From the NCBI GenBank assembly GCA_019429275.1, contig JAHYJC010000005.1, forward strand, positions 78,325 through 142,324: a DNA stretch of 64,000 bases, read 5' to 3'. This document shows, one piece after another, positions 18,544 through 26,283 of this stretch. Position 1 is the first letter of the stretch. Every line of letters begins with the position of its first letter. The DNA comes from Lentimicrobium sp. (GTDB lineage Bacteria; Bacteroidota; Bacteroidia; Bacteroidales; Lentimicrobiaceae). Position numbers and translations under genes: made by a program. The notes beneath the pieces are model-generated. The model did no database searches. It was not told where the DNA came from and worked only from the letters and a program-made list of their open reading frames with translations.

Positions 18544-18551
18544 CAAAGGTA
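18544..18551 (-). promoter_or_regulatory. -7 promoter box for metK
   Basis: The minus strand reads TACCTTTG, an exact match to the Bacteroidetes TAnnTTTG -7 element. No clear -33 TTTG was found at 19-21 bases. Transcription would begin near 18537, just ahead of the structured leader and about 120 bases before the metK start. Confidence 0.55.
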
Positions 18552-18618
18552 TGAATAATTTATTTTGGATTTTGGATTTCGGATTTTCTTCGCTGACAAA
18601 TTATTTTGGGGAAATGAT

Positions 18619-19530
18619 TTAGCTTGTGGTGAGTTGCTGAAAAACATCTTCAAGTCTGTTGCTCTTTTTCTGCATGGATAGAACTGTCAGTCCTTTCTCA
18701 ACAGCAAACCTGAATATTTCCTGACGCACATCAGTTTCCTTGCCTGATTCTATCAGCCAGGTTTTGGACGATTCCTTGAATACCCTGATTACTCCTTTGA
18801 TACATAGAAGCACTTCGGTTTTAATATCCTGATCAAATTCAACAACCACCTGTTCCGTTTTCTCATTTCTTTGAAGAAGATGATCTGTAGTGTCATCGGC
18901 AACAATTTTTCCGAAATTGATAATGATTGCCCGGCTGCACATGGCTTCAACTTCCTGAAGGATATGCGTGGAAAGCATTACTGTTTTTTGTTTTCCGATT
19001 TCAGAGATCAGATTCCTTATTTCGAGGAGCTGATTTGGATCGAGTCCTGAAGTGGGTTCATCCAGAATCAGCACATTGGGATCGTGTATCAGCGCCTGAG
19101 CCAAACCAACCCTTTGCCTGTATCCTTTCGACAAGGCTCCGATTTTTTTTCGCTGCTCATGACCAAGACCGGTCATTTCTATCATTTCTTCGACCCTTTT
19201 TTTTGTATTTTTTCCCAATTTGTGAATACCTGCCACAAATTCGAGATACTCCTTAATATACATATCAGCATAAAGGGGATTATTTTCAGGCAGATAGCCA
19301 ATTTTTTTTCTTACCTCAAGCGACTGCTCGTGAATGTCGAAACCGTAAACACTTGCTTTGCCCGAGGTTGGAGGAATAAAGCAGGTGAGAATTTTCATCA
19401 TGGTAGATTTTCCGGCACCATTAGGCCCCAGCAAACCCACAATTTCTCCGGGTTTGATGGAAAATGAAACATCATCGAGCACGAGTTGTTCACTGTATCT
19501 TTTGGTAATATTTGAAACTATTATTGACAT
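18619..19530 (-). CDS. gldA: ABC transporter ATP-binding protein, GldA-like
   Basis: About 303-residue ATPase subunit. Walker A GPNGAGKST is at 35-43, the signature LSKGYRQRVGLAQA near 131-144, Walker B VLILDEPTSGLDP just after, and the switch histidine in STHILQEVE. The length and C-terminal region match GldA, the ATPase of the GldAFG exporter linked to gliding in some Bacteroidetes and also present in non-gliders. No gldF or gldG permease lies in the window. A longer frame starts at 19554, but a -7 box at 19552-19559 would put the transcript start after it, so the ATG at 19530 is preferred. Confidence 0.85.
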   Translation of the reverse strand: MSIIVSNITKRYSEQLVLDDVSFSIKPGEIVGLLGPNGAGKSTMMKILTCFIPPTSGKASVYGFDIHEQSLEVRKKIGYLPENNPLYADMYIKEYLEFVAGIHKLGKNTKKRVEEMIEMTGLGHEQRKKIGALSKGYRQRVGLAQALIHDPNVLILDEPTSGLDPNQLLEIRNLISEIGKQKTVMLSTHILQEVEAMCSRAIIINFGKIVADDTTDHLLQRNEKTEQVVVEFDQDIKTEVLLCIKGVIRVFKESSKTWLIESGKETDVRQEIFRFAVEKGLTVLSMQKKSNRLEDVFQQLTTS

Positions 19531-19551
19531 GAGGCTGCTTAATTGAATGAA

Positions 19552-19559
19552 CAAAGGTA
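19552..19559 (-). promoter_or_regulatory. -7 promoter box for gldA
   Basis: The minus strand reads TACCTTTG, 22 bases ahead of the gldA ATG at 19530. A -33 element is not evident. The position leaves a leader of only about 15 bases and rules out the upstream in-frame start. Confidence 0.5.
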
Positions 19560-19621
19560 AGAAAGAATAATCAGATGAGATTTTAGCTTGCAGAGTTATA
19601 GTGCTTTTGCTCCCCGGCCGG

Positions 19622-19668
19622 ATTCAAATCATATATTGTATCGGTCAATACTTCTGAATGATTTGAAT
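19622..19668. repeat. Perfect 11-bp inverted repeat in the gldA-rplM gap
   Basis: ATTCAAATCAT at 19622-19632 is repeated as its exact reverse complement ATGATTTGAAT at 19658-19668 with a 25-base spacer. It lies about 120 bases upstream of the rplM promoter. It could be a regulator site or a weak hairpin. I see no gene in the 445 bases between gldA and rplM. Confidence 0.5.
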
Positions 19669-19784
19669 TTCAGATTTCAGGCAATACTATTTAATAATTT
19701 TGCTTTTTAAGAACTCTTGTAACCCCATTGCTTAATATTCAGGAATTAATAACCCGGATTTATCAACAATTTATTGTTTACAAA

Positions 19785-19815
19785 TTTGTAATATCAAAAA
19801 TTACCTCTACCTTTG
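19785..19815 (+). promoter_or_regulatory. rplM operon promoter (TTTG-N19-TACCTTTG)
   Basis: TTTG at 19785-19788 and TACCTTTG at 19808-19815 are separated by exactly 19 bases, a full match to the Bacteroidetes -33/-7 promoter consensus. It predicts a start near 19821 and a leader of about 155 bases before rplM. Confidence 0.8.
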
Positions 19816-19848
19816 CACCCCTTTTAAAAGGTAAAGTGTCCCCGTGAA

Positions 19849-19941
19849 CGGCCGTAACCTGCAGCGATTTAAGCTTTTCCAATAACAGGGCAAGTCGTAT
19901 ATTGCTGAATCTCATGCCCGTGATCACCAATATGACGGCTG
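19849..19941 (+). ncRNA. Structured leader upstream of rplM (candidate L13 autoregulatory leader)
   Basis: Within the transcribed leader, CGGCCGT at 19849-19855 can pair with ACGGCTG at 19935-19941 (seven pairs, one G-U), closing a domain. Inside it, GGGCA at 19888-19892 pairs with TGCCC at 19915-19919, and CA/TG can extend that stem past a bulge. Ribosomal protein operons are often controlled by such leaders bound by one of their products, here probably L13. The fold was drawn by eye and not compared with other genomes. Confidence 0.45.
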
Positions 19942-19975
19942 GTTTTATTGTTTTAATCAATAATTCTTTAAAAAA

Positions 19976-20431
19976 ATGAACACATTAAGTTATAAAACTT
20001 TATCGGCCACACCTGATAACATTCAAAAGAACTGGGTGTTGGTTGATGCAGAAGGACAGACTCTGGGTCGCCTTTCAAGCAGAGTTGCCAATCTGATCAG
20101 GGGTAAATATAAAACCAATTTCACTCCTAACCTGGACTGTGGTGACTATGTAATTGTTATCAATGCTGAAAAAATAAAGCTCACGGGCAAAAAAATGGCC
20201 GAAAAGGTTTATGTTCGTCATACCGGTTATCCTGGCGGACAGCGTTTTGCAACTCCCTGGGAGCTTATGCAAAAATTTCCTGAAAGGATTATTGAGCATG
20301 CAGTAAGAGGAATGTTGCCAAGCAACAAACTCGGAGACGCACTGTATCGTAACCTTAAAGTTTATGTAGGCCCCGACCATCCGCATCAGGCTCAGCAACC
20401 ACAATTGATCAACTTAAATTCTATTAAATAA
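19976..20431 (+). CDS. rplM: 50S ribosomal protein L13
   Basis: 151-residue large-subunit protein that binds 23S rRNA early in assembly. Signatures: WVLVDAEGQTLGRLSSRVA near the N-terminus, DYVIVINAEKIKLTGKK in the middle, and the L13 motif RGMLPSNKLGDALYRNLKVY near residues 114-133. It heads a rplM-rpsI-rpsB-tsf operon and is separated from rpsI by two bases. The promoter and leader are described separately. Confidence 0.97.
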   Translation: MNTLSYKTLSATPDNIQKNWVLVDAEGQTLGRLSSRVANLIRGKYKTNFTPNLDCGDYVIVINAEKIKLTGKKMAEKVYVRHTGYPGGQRFATPWELMQKFPERIIEHAVRGMLPSNKLGDALYRNLKVYVGPDHPHQAQQPQLINLNSIK

Positions 20432-20433
20432 TT

Positions 20434-20820
20434 ATGGAAGTAATCAACACCCTTGGCAGGCGAAAAACTGCAGTAGCCCGCATATATCTCAAGGATGGTA
20501 ATGGCGCCATTACCATTAACGGAAGGGATTACAAAGAATATTTTCCAACTGGCACGCTTCAGTATATTGTAACCCAGTCACTTGAAATGGCTGATTCACT
20601 GGGAAAATATGATATCAAGGCCAATCTTGACGGAGGTGGTATTAACGGACAAGCAGAAGCGCTCCGGCTGGCCATTTCCAAAGCACTTGTTGAAATCAAC
20701 CCCGAAATGCGTCCTCCGCTAAAAGCCAAAGGCCTGATGCGCAGGGATCCACGTATGGTTGAAAGGAAAAAACCCGGTCAGAAAAAAGCCCGTAAAAAAT
20801 TCCAGTTTAGCAAGCGCTAA
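20434..20820 (+). CDS. rpsI: 30S ribosomal protein S9
   Basis: 128 residues, the usual size. It starts VINTLGRRKTAVARIYLK, contains GGGINGQAEALRLAISKAL, and ends in the invariant basic tail (DPRMVERKKPGQKKARKKFQFSKR region) whose last residues, KR, reach the ribosomal P-site tRNA. It follows rplM by two bases, the arrangement seen in almost all bacteria. Confidence 0.97.
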   Translation: MEVINTLGRRKTAVARIYLKDGNGAITINGRDYKEYFPTGTLQYIVTQSLEMADSLGKYDIKANLDGGGINGQAEALRLAISKALVEINPEMRPPLKAKGLMRRDPRMVERKKPGQKKARKKFQFSKR

Positions 20821-20849
20821 AACAAAATGGTGTTTAGTATCTAAATCAT

Positions 20850-20911
20850 GGGGACCTCAGAGCCGTTTATTGGCTGCCTGATTATGAGCTACCCTGTGAT
20901 TGAATTTCACA
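20850..20911 (+). ncRNA. Structured intercistronic segment upstream of rpsB
   Basis: Nested pairings are visible in the 118-base gap: GGG 20851-20853 with CCC 20892-20894, CTCA 20856-20859 with TGAG 20885-20888, and AGCC 20861-20864 with GGCT 20872-20875. A further hairpin TGTGA/TCACA follows at 20895-20911. No -7 box is present, so this is probably inside the operon transcript. Autoregulation by S2 is known in other bacteria; whether this element does it here is inference. Confidence 0.4.
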
Positions 20912-20938
20912 GAATGTAAACAATTAACAAAAATTTAA

Positions 20939-21847
20939 ATGGCAAGAACAACTTTTGAAGAATTACTGGATGCCGGTTCACATTTCGGGCACCTCAAACG
21001 CAAATGGAATCCGAACATGGGCCCCTATATTTTTATGGAGCGCAATGGAATCCACATTATTGACCTTTATAAAACCATTGCCAAGATTGATGAAGCAGCA
21101 GCAGCAATGAAACAAATTACCAAATCTGGTAAAAAGGTTCTTTTTGTTGCAACCAAAAAACAGGCTAAAGAAATCGTTGCTGATCATTTAAAAGGTGTTG
21201 GAATGCCTTACGTTACTGAGCGCTGGCCTGGTGGTATGCTAACCAACTTTGCTACTATACGCAAAGCTGTCCGAAAAATGTCATCGCTTGATAAACTGAT
21301 GGTTGGAACCGCTTTTGAAAGTATTTCAAAGCGTGAACGTCTTCAGGTTACACGCGAGCGCGCAAAACTCGAGAAAAACCTGGGTTCAATTTCAGATTTG
21401 AGCCGTCTCCCGGCTGCTTTATTTGTGGTCGATATCGTTAAGGAACATATTGCTATCGCAGAAGCCAGAAAACTCAATATCCCCACTTTTGCAATTGTTG
21501 ATACCAATTCAGACCCAAACCTTGTTGATTTTCCAATTCCAGCAAATGATGATGCATCTAAATCAATTTCACTTATTGTAGGTAAGATGGTTCAGGCCAT
21601 TGAAGAAGGATTGATGGAACGCAAAATTGACCGTGATAAACGCGATGAAGAAAGAGAAGAAGGCGTTTCAGGTCGTACAGAAGGTGATTTTGAACTTGAT
21701 GATGAAGACGATGGTAATGTTGGAAAGACTGAACGTCTGCGTTCAAAACCAACCCCTGAAGGTGAAGGTGGAGAAGGCCGCAGCCGTAAGCCCGGAACCC
21801 GAAAACCTTTAGGTAAAAAACCTGGTGGAACAGGTCCCAGAAAATAA
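20939..21847 (+). CDS. rpsB: 30S ribosomal protein S2 with acidic/basic C-terminal extension
   Basis: 302 residues, longer than the usual 230-260. The S2 core is complete: LLDAGSHFGHLKRKWNP, FVATKKQAKEIV, ERWPGGMLTNFATI and PTFAIVDTNSDPNLVDFPIPANDD. After about residue 225 the sequence changes to a low-complexity tail, first acidic (ELDDEDDGN) and then rich in Lys, Arg, Gly and Pro to the end. Tails of this type occur in Bacteroidetes S2 proteins and are probably disordered. Lies between rpsI and tsf in the same operon. Confidence 0.96.
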   Translation: MARTTFEELLDAGSHFGHLKRKWNPNMGPYIFMERNGIHIIDLYKTIAKIDEAAAAMKQITKSGKKVLFVATKKQAKEIVADHLKGVGMPYVTERWPGGMLTNFATIRKAVRKMSSLDKLMVGTAFESISKRERLQVTRERAKLEKNLGSISDLSRLPAALFVVDIVKEHIAIAEARKLNIPTFAIVDTNSDPNLVDFPIPANDDASKSISLIVGKMVQAIEEGLMERKIDRDKRDEEREEGVSGRTEGDFELDDEDDGNVGKTERLRSKPTPEGEGGEGRSRKPGTRKPLGKKPGGTGPRK

Positions 21848-21876
21848 ATTTTAAAAATAAAATACAGGATTTAACT

Positions 21877-22713
21877 ATGGTAAATATAACCGCTGCTGAT
21901 GTAAATAAATTGCGTCAGATGACTGGAGCAGGAATGATGGACTGCAAAAAAGCTCTTCAGGAAAATGATGGAGATTTTGAATTGGCTATTGATTACCTGC
22001 GCAAAAAAGGTCAGAAATTAGCAACCAAAAGGGCAGATAAAGATGCCAATGAGGGTATAGTAATTGCACAGGTCAATGTATCAAAGGATTATGCAGTTAT
22101 TTTCATGCTCAACTGTGAAACTGATTTTGTTGCGAAGAATCAAGAATTTGTCGATTTCACCAAATTACTGCTTGACAAAGCTATTGAAGCTCAACCCTCA
22201 TCAATTGAAGAATTCAAGGCTCTGAATTTAAATGGTCGTAGTGTTGAAGAAAACATTACTGAAATGGTTGGCAAAACCGGCGAAAAAATGGAATTGGCGC
22301 ACTTTGAGGTAATCCGTGCTCCCCGTGTTTTTGCATATAATCACCCTGGAAATCGGCTTGCAACAATTCTTGGCTTAAATAAAGCCGATGTTGAAGGCAT
22401 CGATCAGGCAGGCCATGAAGTTGCTATGCAGATCGCCGCTATGGCACCTGTTGCTGTCGATAAGGATGATGTTTCTGCCGAAACCATAGCCCGTGAAATT
22501 GAAATTGGAAAAGAACAAGCCCGCCTTGATGGTAAACCTGAAGAAATGGTTGAAAAGATTGCCCTTGGGAAATTAAATAAATTCTACAAGGAAAACACAC
22601 TTTTAAATCAGGAATTTGTTCGCGACAATAAATTGTCGGTGGGTGAATTTCTTCATAAGCTCGATAAAGACCTTACTGTTAGCGGATTCAAACGCTTTAT
22701 GCTTGGCGCATAA
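21877..22713 (+). CDS. tsf: Translation elongation factor Ts
   Basis: Nucleotide exchange factor that recycles EF-Tu-GDP. 278 residues. It has the N-terminal UBA-like domain with LRQMTGAGMMDCKKAL (about 12-27) and the core motif FMLNCETDFVAKN near 80-92, which contains the TDFV residues that insert into EF-Tu. Two core subdomains and the C-terminal module follow. It starts 29 bases after rpsB, the usual partner gene, and is followed by two intrinsic terminators. Confidence 0.97.
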   Translation: MVNITAADVNKLRQMTGAGMMDCKKALQENDGDFELAIDYLRKKGQKLATKRADKDANEGIVIAQVNVSKDYAVIFMLNCETDFVAKNQEFVDFTKLLLDKAIEAQPSSIEEFKALNLNGRSVEENITEMVGKTGEKMELAHFEVIRAPRVFAYNHPGNRLATILGLNKADVEGIDQAGHEVAMQIAAMAPVAVDKDDVSAETIAREIEIGKEQARLDGKPEEMVEKIALGKLNKFYKENTLLNQEFVRDNKLSVGEFLHKLDKDLTVSGFKRFMLGA

Positions 22714-22740
22714 TTCCTGATATCTAAACTATTTCTGATA

Positions 22741-22765
22741 AAAGCCGGCTTTTAGCTGGCTTTTT
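22741..22765 (+). terminator. Intrinsic terminator after tsf
   Basis: AAAGCCGGC pairs with GCTGGCTTT (nine pairs, one G-U) around a 5-base loop and runs into a T tract, 28 bases past the tsf stop. Confidence 0.8.
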
Positions 22766-22809
22766 GTATGAGGGTCCGAAATAGAAGGTGCATTCTCTAT
22801 TTGTTGAAC

Positions 22810-22838
22810 CAAAAAAGCCTGTTAAAACAGGCTTTTTT
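22810..22838. terminator. Bidirectional terminator between tsf and the yqeY-like gene
   Basis: AAAAAAGCCTG and its perfect complement CAGGCTTTTTT form an 11-bp stem with a 6-base loop and A/T tracts on both sides. It ends the ribosomal operon on plus and the long cell wall cluster on minus, whose last stop is 20 bases away. Confidence 0.85.
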
Positions 22839-22857
22839 GTCGGAAAATGTAGCGGTT

Positions 22858-23310
22858 TTAGCTCCCCAGCAGTTCTTTAATGAGCTGGGATATAGTTTTA
22901 TTGTCAGCCTTGCCTGAAAGCTTTGCAGAAGCTGCCGACATGACTTTGCCCATGTCTTTTATGCTATTGGCTCCGGTTTCTGCCATAATGTCCTTTAAAA
23001 TTGGAAGTAATTCTTCACGGCTCAATTGAACAGGTAAATATGCCGATATGATATCGGCCTGGAAATTTTCAATAAAAGCGAGGTCGGCACGGTTCTGCTC
23101 AGTATATATTCCGGCAGCTTCACGTCTTTGTTTTACAAGTTTTTGTAGTAGTTTTATTTCTGTTTCAGCAGTAATTTCTCCCTTTCCTCCCTCGCTTGTA
23201 ATTTCCAGCAACAAGGCCGATTTAATGGCCCTTAAGGCTTCAAGTTTTTCCTTCTCACGGGAAAGCATGGCCTTCTTAATATCCTGATTTATTTGTTCTG
23301 TTAAACTCAT
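22858..23310 (-). CDS. GatB/YqeY domain protein
   Basis: 150 residues, the usual size of free-standing YqeY proteins. The sequence opens with LTEQINQDIKKAMLSREKEKLEALRAIKSAL and ends with a helical domain containing DMGKVMSAASAKLSGKADNKTISQLIKELL, which is the tRNA-binding-like tail shared with GatB. The cellular role is not settled; amidotransferase-like activity on tRNA has been suggested for relatives. It follows ftsZ by 11 bases and is the last gene of the division cluster before the terminator. Confidence 0.9.
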   Translation of the reverse strand: MSLTEQINQDIKKAMLSREKEKLEALRAIKSALLLEITSEGGKGEITAETEIKLLQKLVKQRREAAGIYTEQNRADLAFIENFQADIISAYLPVQLSREELLPILKDIMAETGANSIKDMGKVMSAASAKLSGKADNKTISQLIKELLGS

Positions 23311-23321
23311 TTACTCAAAAC

Positions 23322-24935
23322 TTAATCTACATTGTCGTGAAGGAACGAATTGTTTTGTCTCATTTCAACCGGATTGTTTTCGGTTTTAAAGAGCGTATAT
23401 CTTGAAACCTCGGACTTATCAGATGATGGAGCTTGGTTGAGCTCAACTTTCTTCCTCAGAAATGCCGGTTGATTTTCAAGTTCGGTCAGGCCATCAGGTG
23501 TTGCAATTTTGTAACTGAGGTCCCGCATCCGGGCATATCTTTCATTTGCTCTTTCTTCTTGTCTGTTTTTTTCTTCCACCAATTCGGAATTTTCTGCTTC
23601 ATCGGGTTTGAAATTTTTGAGAAAATCAAATCCGGGTTCCTTTTCTTTTTCTGCTTTTATCGGAGCTGCACTAAAACTTCCGGCCTGTTTGTTTTCATTT
23701 GTCAGATTCTGAATTTGTTTTTCTGTCGGAGAGTTTACAATTTCAAATGTAAAAGTACGCTGCGGTGTTTCGGGTTCAGGTTCGGACTTTTCATTGATCT
23801 TTACCTCCTGGATAGGTTCTGATGCGATAACCTCTTTATTGATGAGTGTAATTTCTTCCAATGGAGCAGGTTCAGGTTTTACAATTTCCTTAGGCTTTTC
23901 AATTGGGCAAGGGCCTTCCTGATTGAGTGGATAAACTACGATTTCGGGTTTGCTTGCTTGTTTTGCATTGTCATTTAAAGATTCAAACCCGGTGGCAATC
24001 AGGGTAATACTGATTTTCTCATCCAGGGTTTCATCTGTGCCATTTCCCCATATAATATCGGCTCCTGATCCGGCTTCATGTTGAATGTAATCAGTAATTT
24101 CCATCACCTCGTCGAGAGTTATTTCAGATGTACCTGATGAAATGTACAGAAGAATGTTGCTGGCTCCTCTGATGTTGGCATCGTCGAGGAGAGGAGAACT
24201 CATGGCAATCTGCACGGCTTCCAGTGCTCTGTTTTCTCCCGAAGCAGTGCCTGAACCCATAATTGCTTTACCACTATCCTTCATTACTGTTTTTACATCT
24301 TCAAAGTCCACATTGATATAGCCTGTAACTGTAATAATTTCAGCAATACCTTTTGCGGCAACAGCAAGAATATTATCGGCTTTGCTAAATGCTTCAGAGA
24401 GTTTAAGGTCGCCTTCCAGCTCCCTTAATTTATCGTTACAAATGATGAGTAAAGTATCCACCGATTTCCTGAGTTCATCTATGCCGGCCTTCGCTTGTTG
24501 TGTTCTCTTTCTGCCTTCAAAAGAAAATGGAAGGGTAACAATACCAACTGTTAGTATTCCAAGTTCTCTTGCCAGTGAAGCAATTACCGGTGCAGCCCCT
24601 GTTCCGGTTCCTCCGCCCATTCCTGCTGTTATAAACACCATTTTGGTGTTGCTTTCCAGGATTTTTCTTATGTCATCAATGTTTTCAGCGGCTGCTTCGC
24701 GTCCAACCTGTGGTATTGATCCGGCGCCCAATCCTTTGTTTCCCAATTGAATCTTTAAAGGTACCGGACTAGTATCCAATGCCTGGCAGTCAGTGTTGCA
24801 GATCATAAAATCCACTCCACGGATACCTTGCTTGAACATATGTGTAACCGCGTTGCTTCCGCCCCCGCCAACACCTATTACTTTTATGATGGATGATTGA
24901 TTTTTTGGCAAATCAAATTTGAGCATATCTGGCAT
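23322..24935 (-). CDS. ftsZ: Cell division GTPase FtsZ with long C-terminal region
   Basis: Tubulin-like GTPase that forms the division ring. 537 residues, much longer than the E. coli protein (383). The GTPase core is intact, with the T4 loop GGGTGTG at 107-113 and the nucleotide-binding start VIGVGGGGSNAV. After about residue 330 comes a long Pro/Glu/Lys-rich linker. The conserved C-terminal binding peptide appears as QPAFLRKKVEL (about 489-499) but it is followed by nearly 40 more residues instead of lying at the end. It follows ftsA in the cluster with an 84-base gap. Confidence 0.97.
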   Translation of the reverse strand: MPDMLKFDLPKNQSSIIKVIGVGGGGSNAVTHMFKQGIRGVDFMICNTDCQALDTSPVPLKIQLGNKGLGAGSIPQVGREAAAENIDDIRKILESNTKMVFITAGMGGGTGTGAAPVIASLARELGILTVGIVTLPFSFEGRKRTQQAKAGIDELRKSVDTLLIICNDKLRELEGDLKLSEAFSKADNILAVAAKGIAEIITVTGYINVDFEDVKTVMKDSGKAIMGSGTASGENRALEAVQIAMSSPLLDDANIRGASNILLYISSGTSEITLDEVMEITDYIQHEAGSGADIIWGNGTDETLDEKISITLIATGFESLNDNAKQASKPEIVVYPLNQEGPCPIEKPKEIVKPEPAPLEEITLINKEVIASEPIQEVKINEKSEPEPETPQRTFTFEIVNSPTEKQIQNLTNENKQAGSFSAAPIKAEKEKEPGFDFLKNFKPDEAENSELVEEKNRQEERANERYARMRDLSYKIATPDGLTELENQPAFLRKKVELNQAPSSDKSEVSRYTLFKTENNPVEMRQNNSFLHDNVD

Positions 24936-25019
24936 TTTTGAATCTCCTAAATTAAATGATTAAAATGTTTTCTTTTCACTGTTGTTGCAGTTTTTATCAA
25001 CAGGTTTTCTGTTAATATC

Positions 25020-26279
25020 TTAGTTTACTCCTTCTTCATCAAAGAAATTTCTGATAGCATCGAAGAAGGAGGTTCGGGGCGGCTTCTTAATGATCGTACT
25101 TTTACCCTTTTTCTGCGCTTCTTTCTCAACTCTTTTTAAACCTATGATTACCAGTCCGATACCAGTAGCATACATCGGGCTTGACATTGCTTCAGGTAAT
25201 CCTGGCGCCAGATGTTCGTTCGGATAACCGATCCTTGTGTCCATTCCTGTCATGAATTCTGTAAGTTGCACTATATGCCTGAGTTGTGCGCCCCCTCCGG
25301 TGAGTACAATTCCTGCAATCAATTTTTTCTCAAATCCTGAGTTTTTGATTTCAAAATAAATGTGCTCAATAATCTCTTCCATACGAGCCTGAATAATAGA
25401 AGCCAGATTACGCAGTGTTATCTCTTTTGGAGGACGTCCTCTCAATCCGGGAATGGCAACAACTTCTTCGTCTCTGTTTTCGCTGGAGAGCGCTGATCCG
25501 AATTTGACTTTCAGATCTTCCGCATGTTTTTTAATGATTGTACATCCCTCTTTGATGTCTTCAGTTATTATTTCGCCACCAAAAGGTATAACAGCAGTAT
25601 GCCTTATAATACCATCCTGAAAAATGGCGATATCGGTAGTTCCTCCCCCAATATCTACCAAAACTACTCCTGCTTCTTTTTCTTCTTCACTTAGTACTGC
25701 TTCGGCTGAGGCCAGTGGTTCAAGGTAAAGCGAATCAACTTCCAGATTTGCTTTTTTTACACATTTGAAAATGTTTCTGGCGGCCATGGTCTGGCCGGTT
25801 ATAATGTGAAAATTTGCTTCAAGCTGATGGCCCAACATTCCCTTTGGGTGCTTGATGCCACTTTCTCCGTCAACTGTATATTCCTGCGGAATGACATCAA
25901 TTATCTCTTCACCGGGATTCATTGCCAGCTTAAACATATTTTCTTTCAAACCTTCAATGTCATCCTGGCTTATCTCCAGTTCACTGTTTGGCCTTATTAC
26001 TGAACCCCGGTATTGAATGCTTTTGATGTGCTGGCCTGCAATTCCAACATTGACAGTCACAATGTCGGTATTAGAAGTGTTTTCAGCTTCTTTAACAGCG
26101 GCAATTATACTTTTTACAGTATCATCAATGTTGGCAACAACACCTCGTTTCACTCCGATGGATTCGGTATTCCCGAAGCCCAGAATTTCAATTTTACCGA
26201 TTTCGTTTTTACGGCCAACGATTGCAGCAATTTTGGTAGTACCAATGTCTAATCCGACAACGATTTCTGTAGGTTCCAT
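25020..26279 (-). CDS. ftsA: Cell division protein FtsA
   Basis: Actin-like ATPase that tethers FtsZ to the membrane. 419 residues. The phosphate-1 motif is VGLDIGTTKIAAIVG (8-22), phosphate-2 is VVLVDIGGGTTDIAIF near 205-220, and GIVLTGGGAQLRHI is near 325. The SHS2 insertion domain lies in between. The C-terminus ends RTSFFDAIRNFFDEEGVN, an amphipathic helix that fits the usual membrane anchor. It starts four bases after ftsQ. Confidence 0.97.
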   Translation of the reverse strand: MEPTEIVVGLDIGTTKIAAIVGRKNEIGKIEILGFGNTESIGVKRGVVANIDDTVKSIIAAVKEAENTSNTDIVTVNVGIAGQHIKSIQYRGSVIRPNSELEISQDDIEGLKENMFKLAMNPGEEIIDVIPQEYTVDGESGIKHPKGMLGHQLEANFHIITGQTMAARNIFKCVKKANLEVDSLYLEPLASAEAVLSEEEKEAGVVLVDIGGGTTDIAIFQDGIIRHTAVIPFGGEIITEDIKEGCTIIKKHAEDLKVKFGSALSSENRDEEVVAIPGLRGRPPKEITLRNLASIIQARMEEIIEHIYFEIKNSGFEKKLIAGIVLTGGGAQLRHIVQLTEFMTGMDTRIGYPNEHLAPGLPEAMSSPMYATGIGLVIIGLKRVEKEAQKKGKSTIIKKPPRTSFFDAIRNFFDEEGVN

Positions 26280-26283
26280 ATAT

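Noticed and set aside
19600..19640. tRNA T-arm-like sequence near 19620
   Set aside because: No acceptor, D or anticodon stems can be drawn around it.
19778..19960. 60-residue minus-strand open frame
   Set aside because: It covers the rplM promoter and leader and shows no family features.
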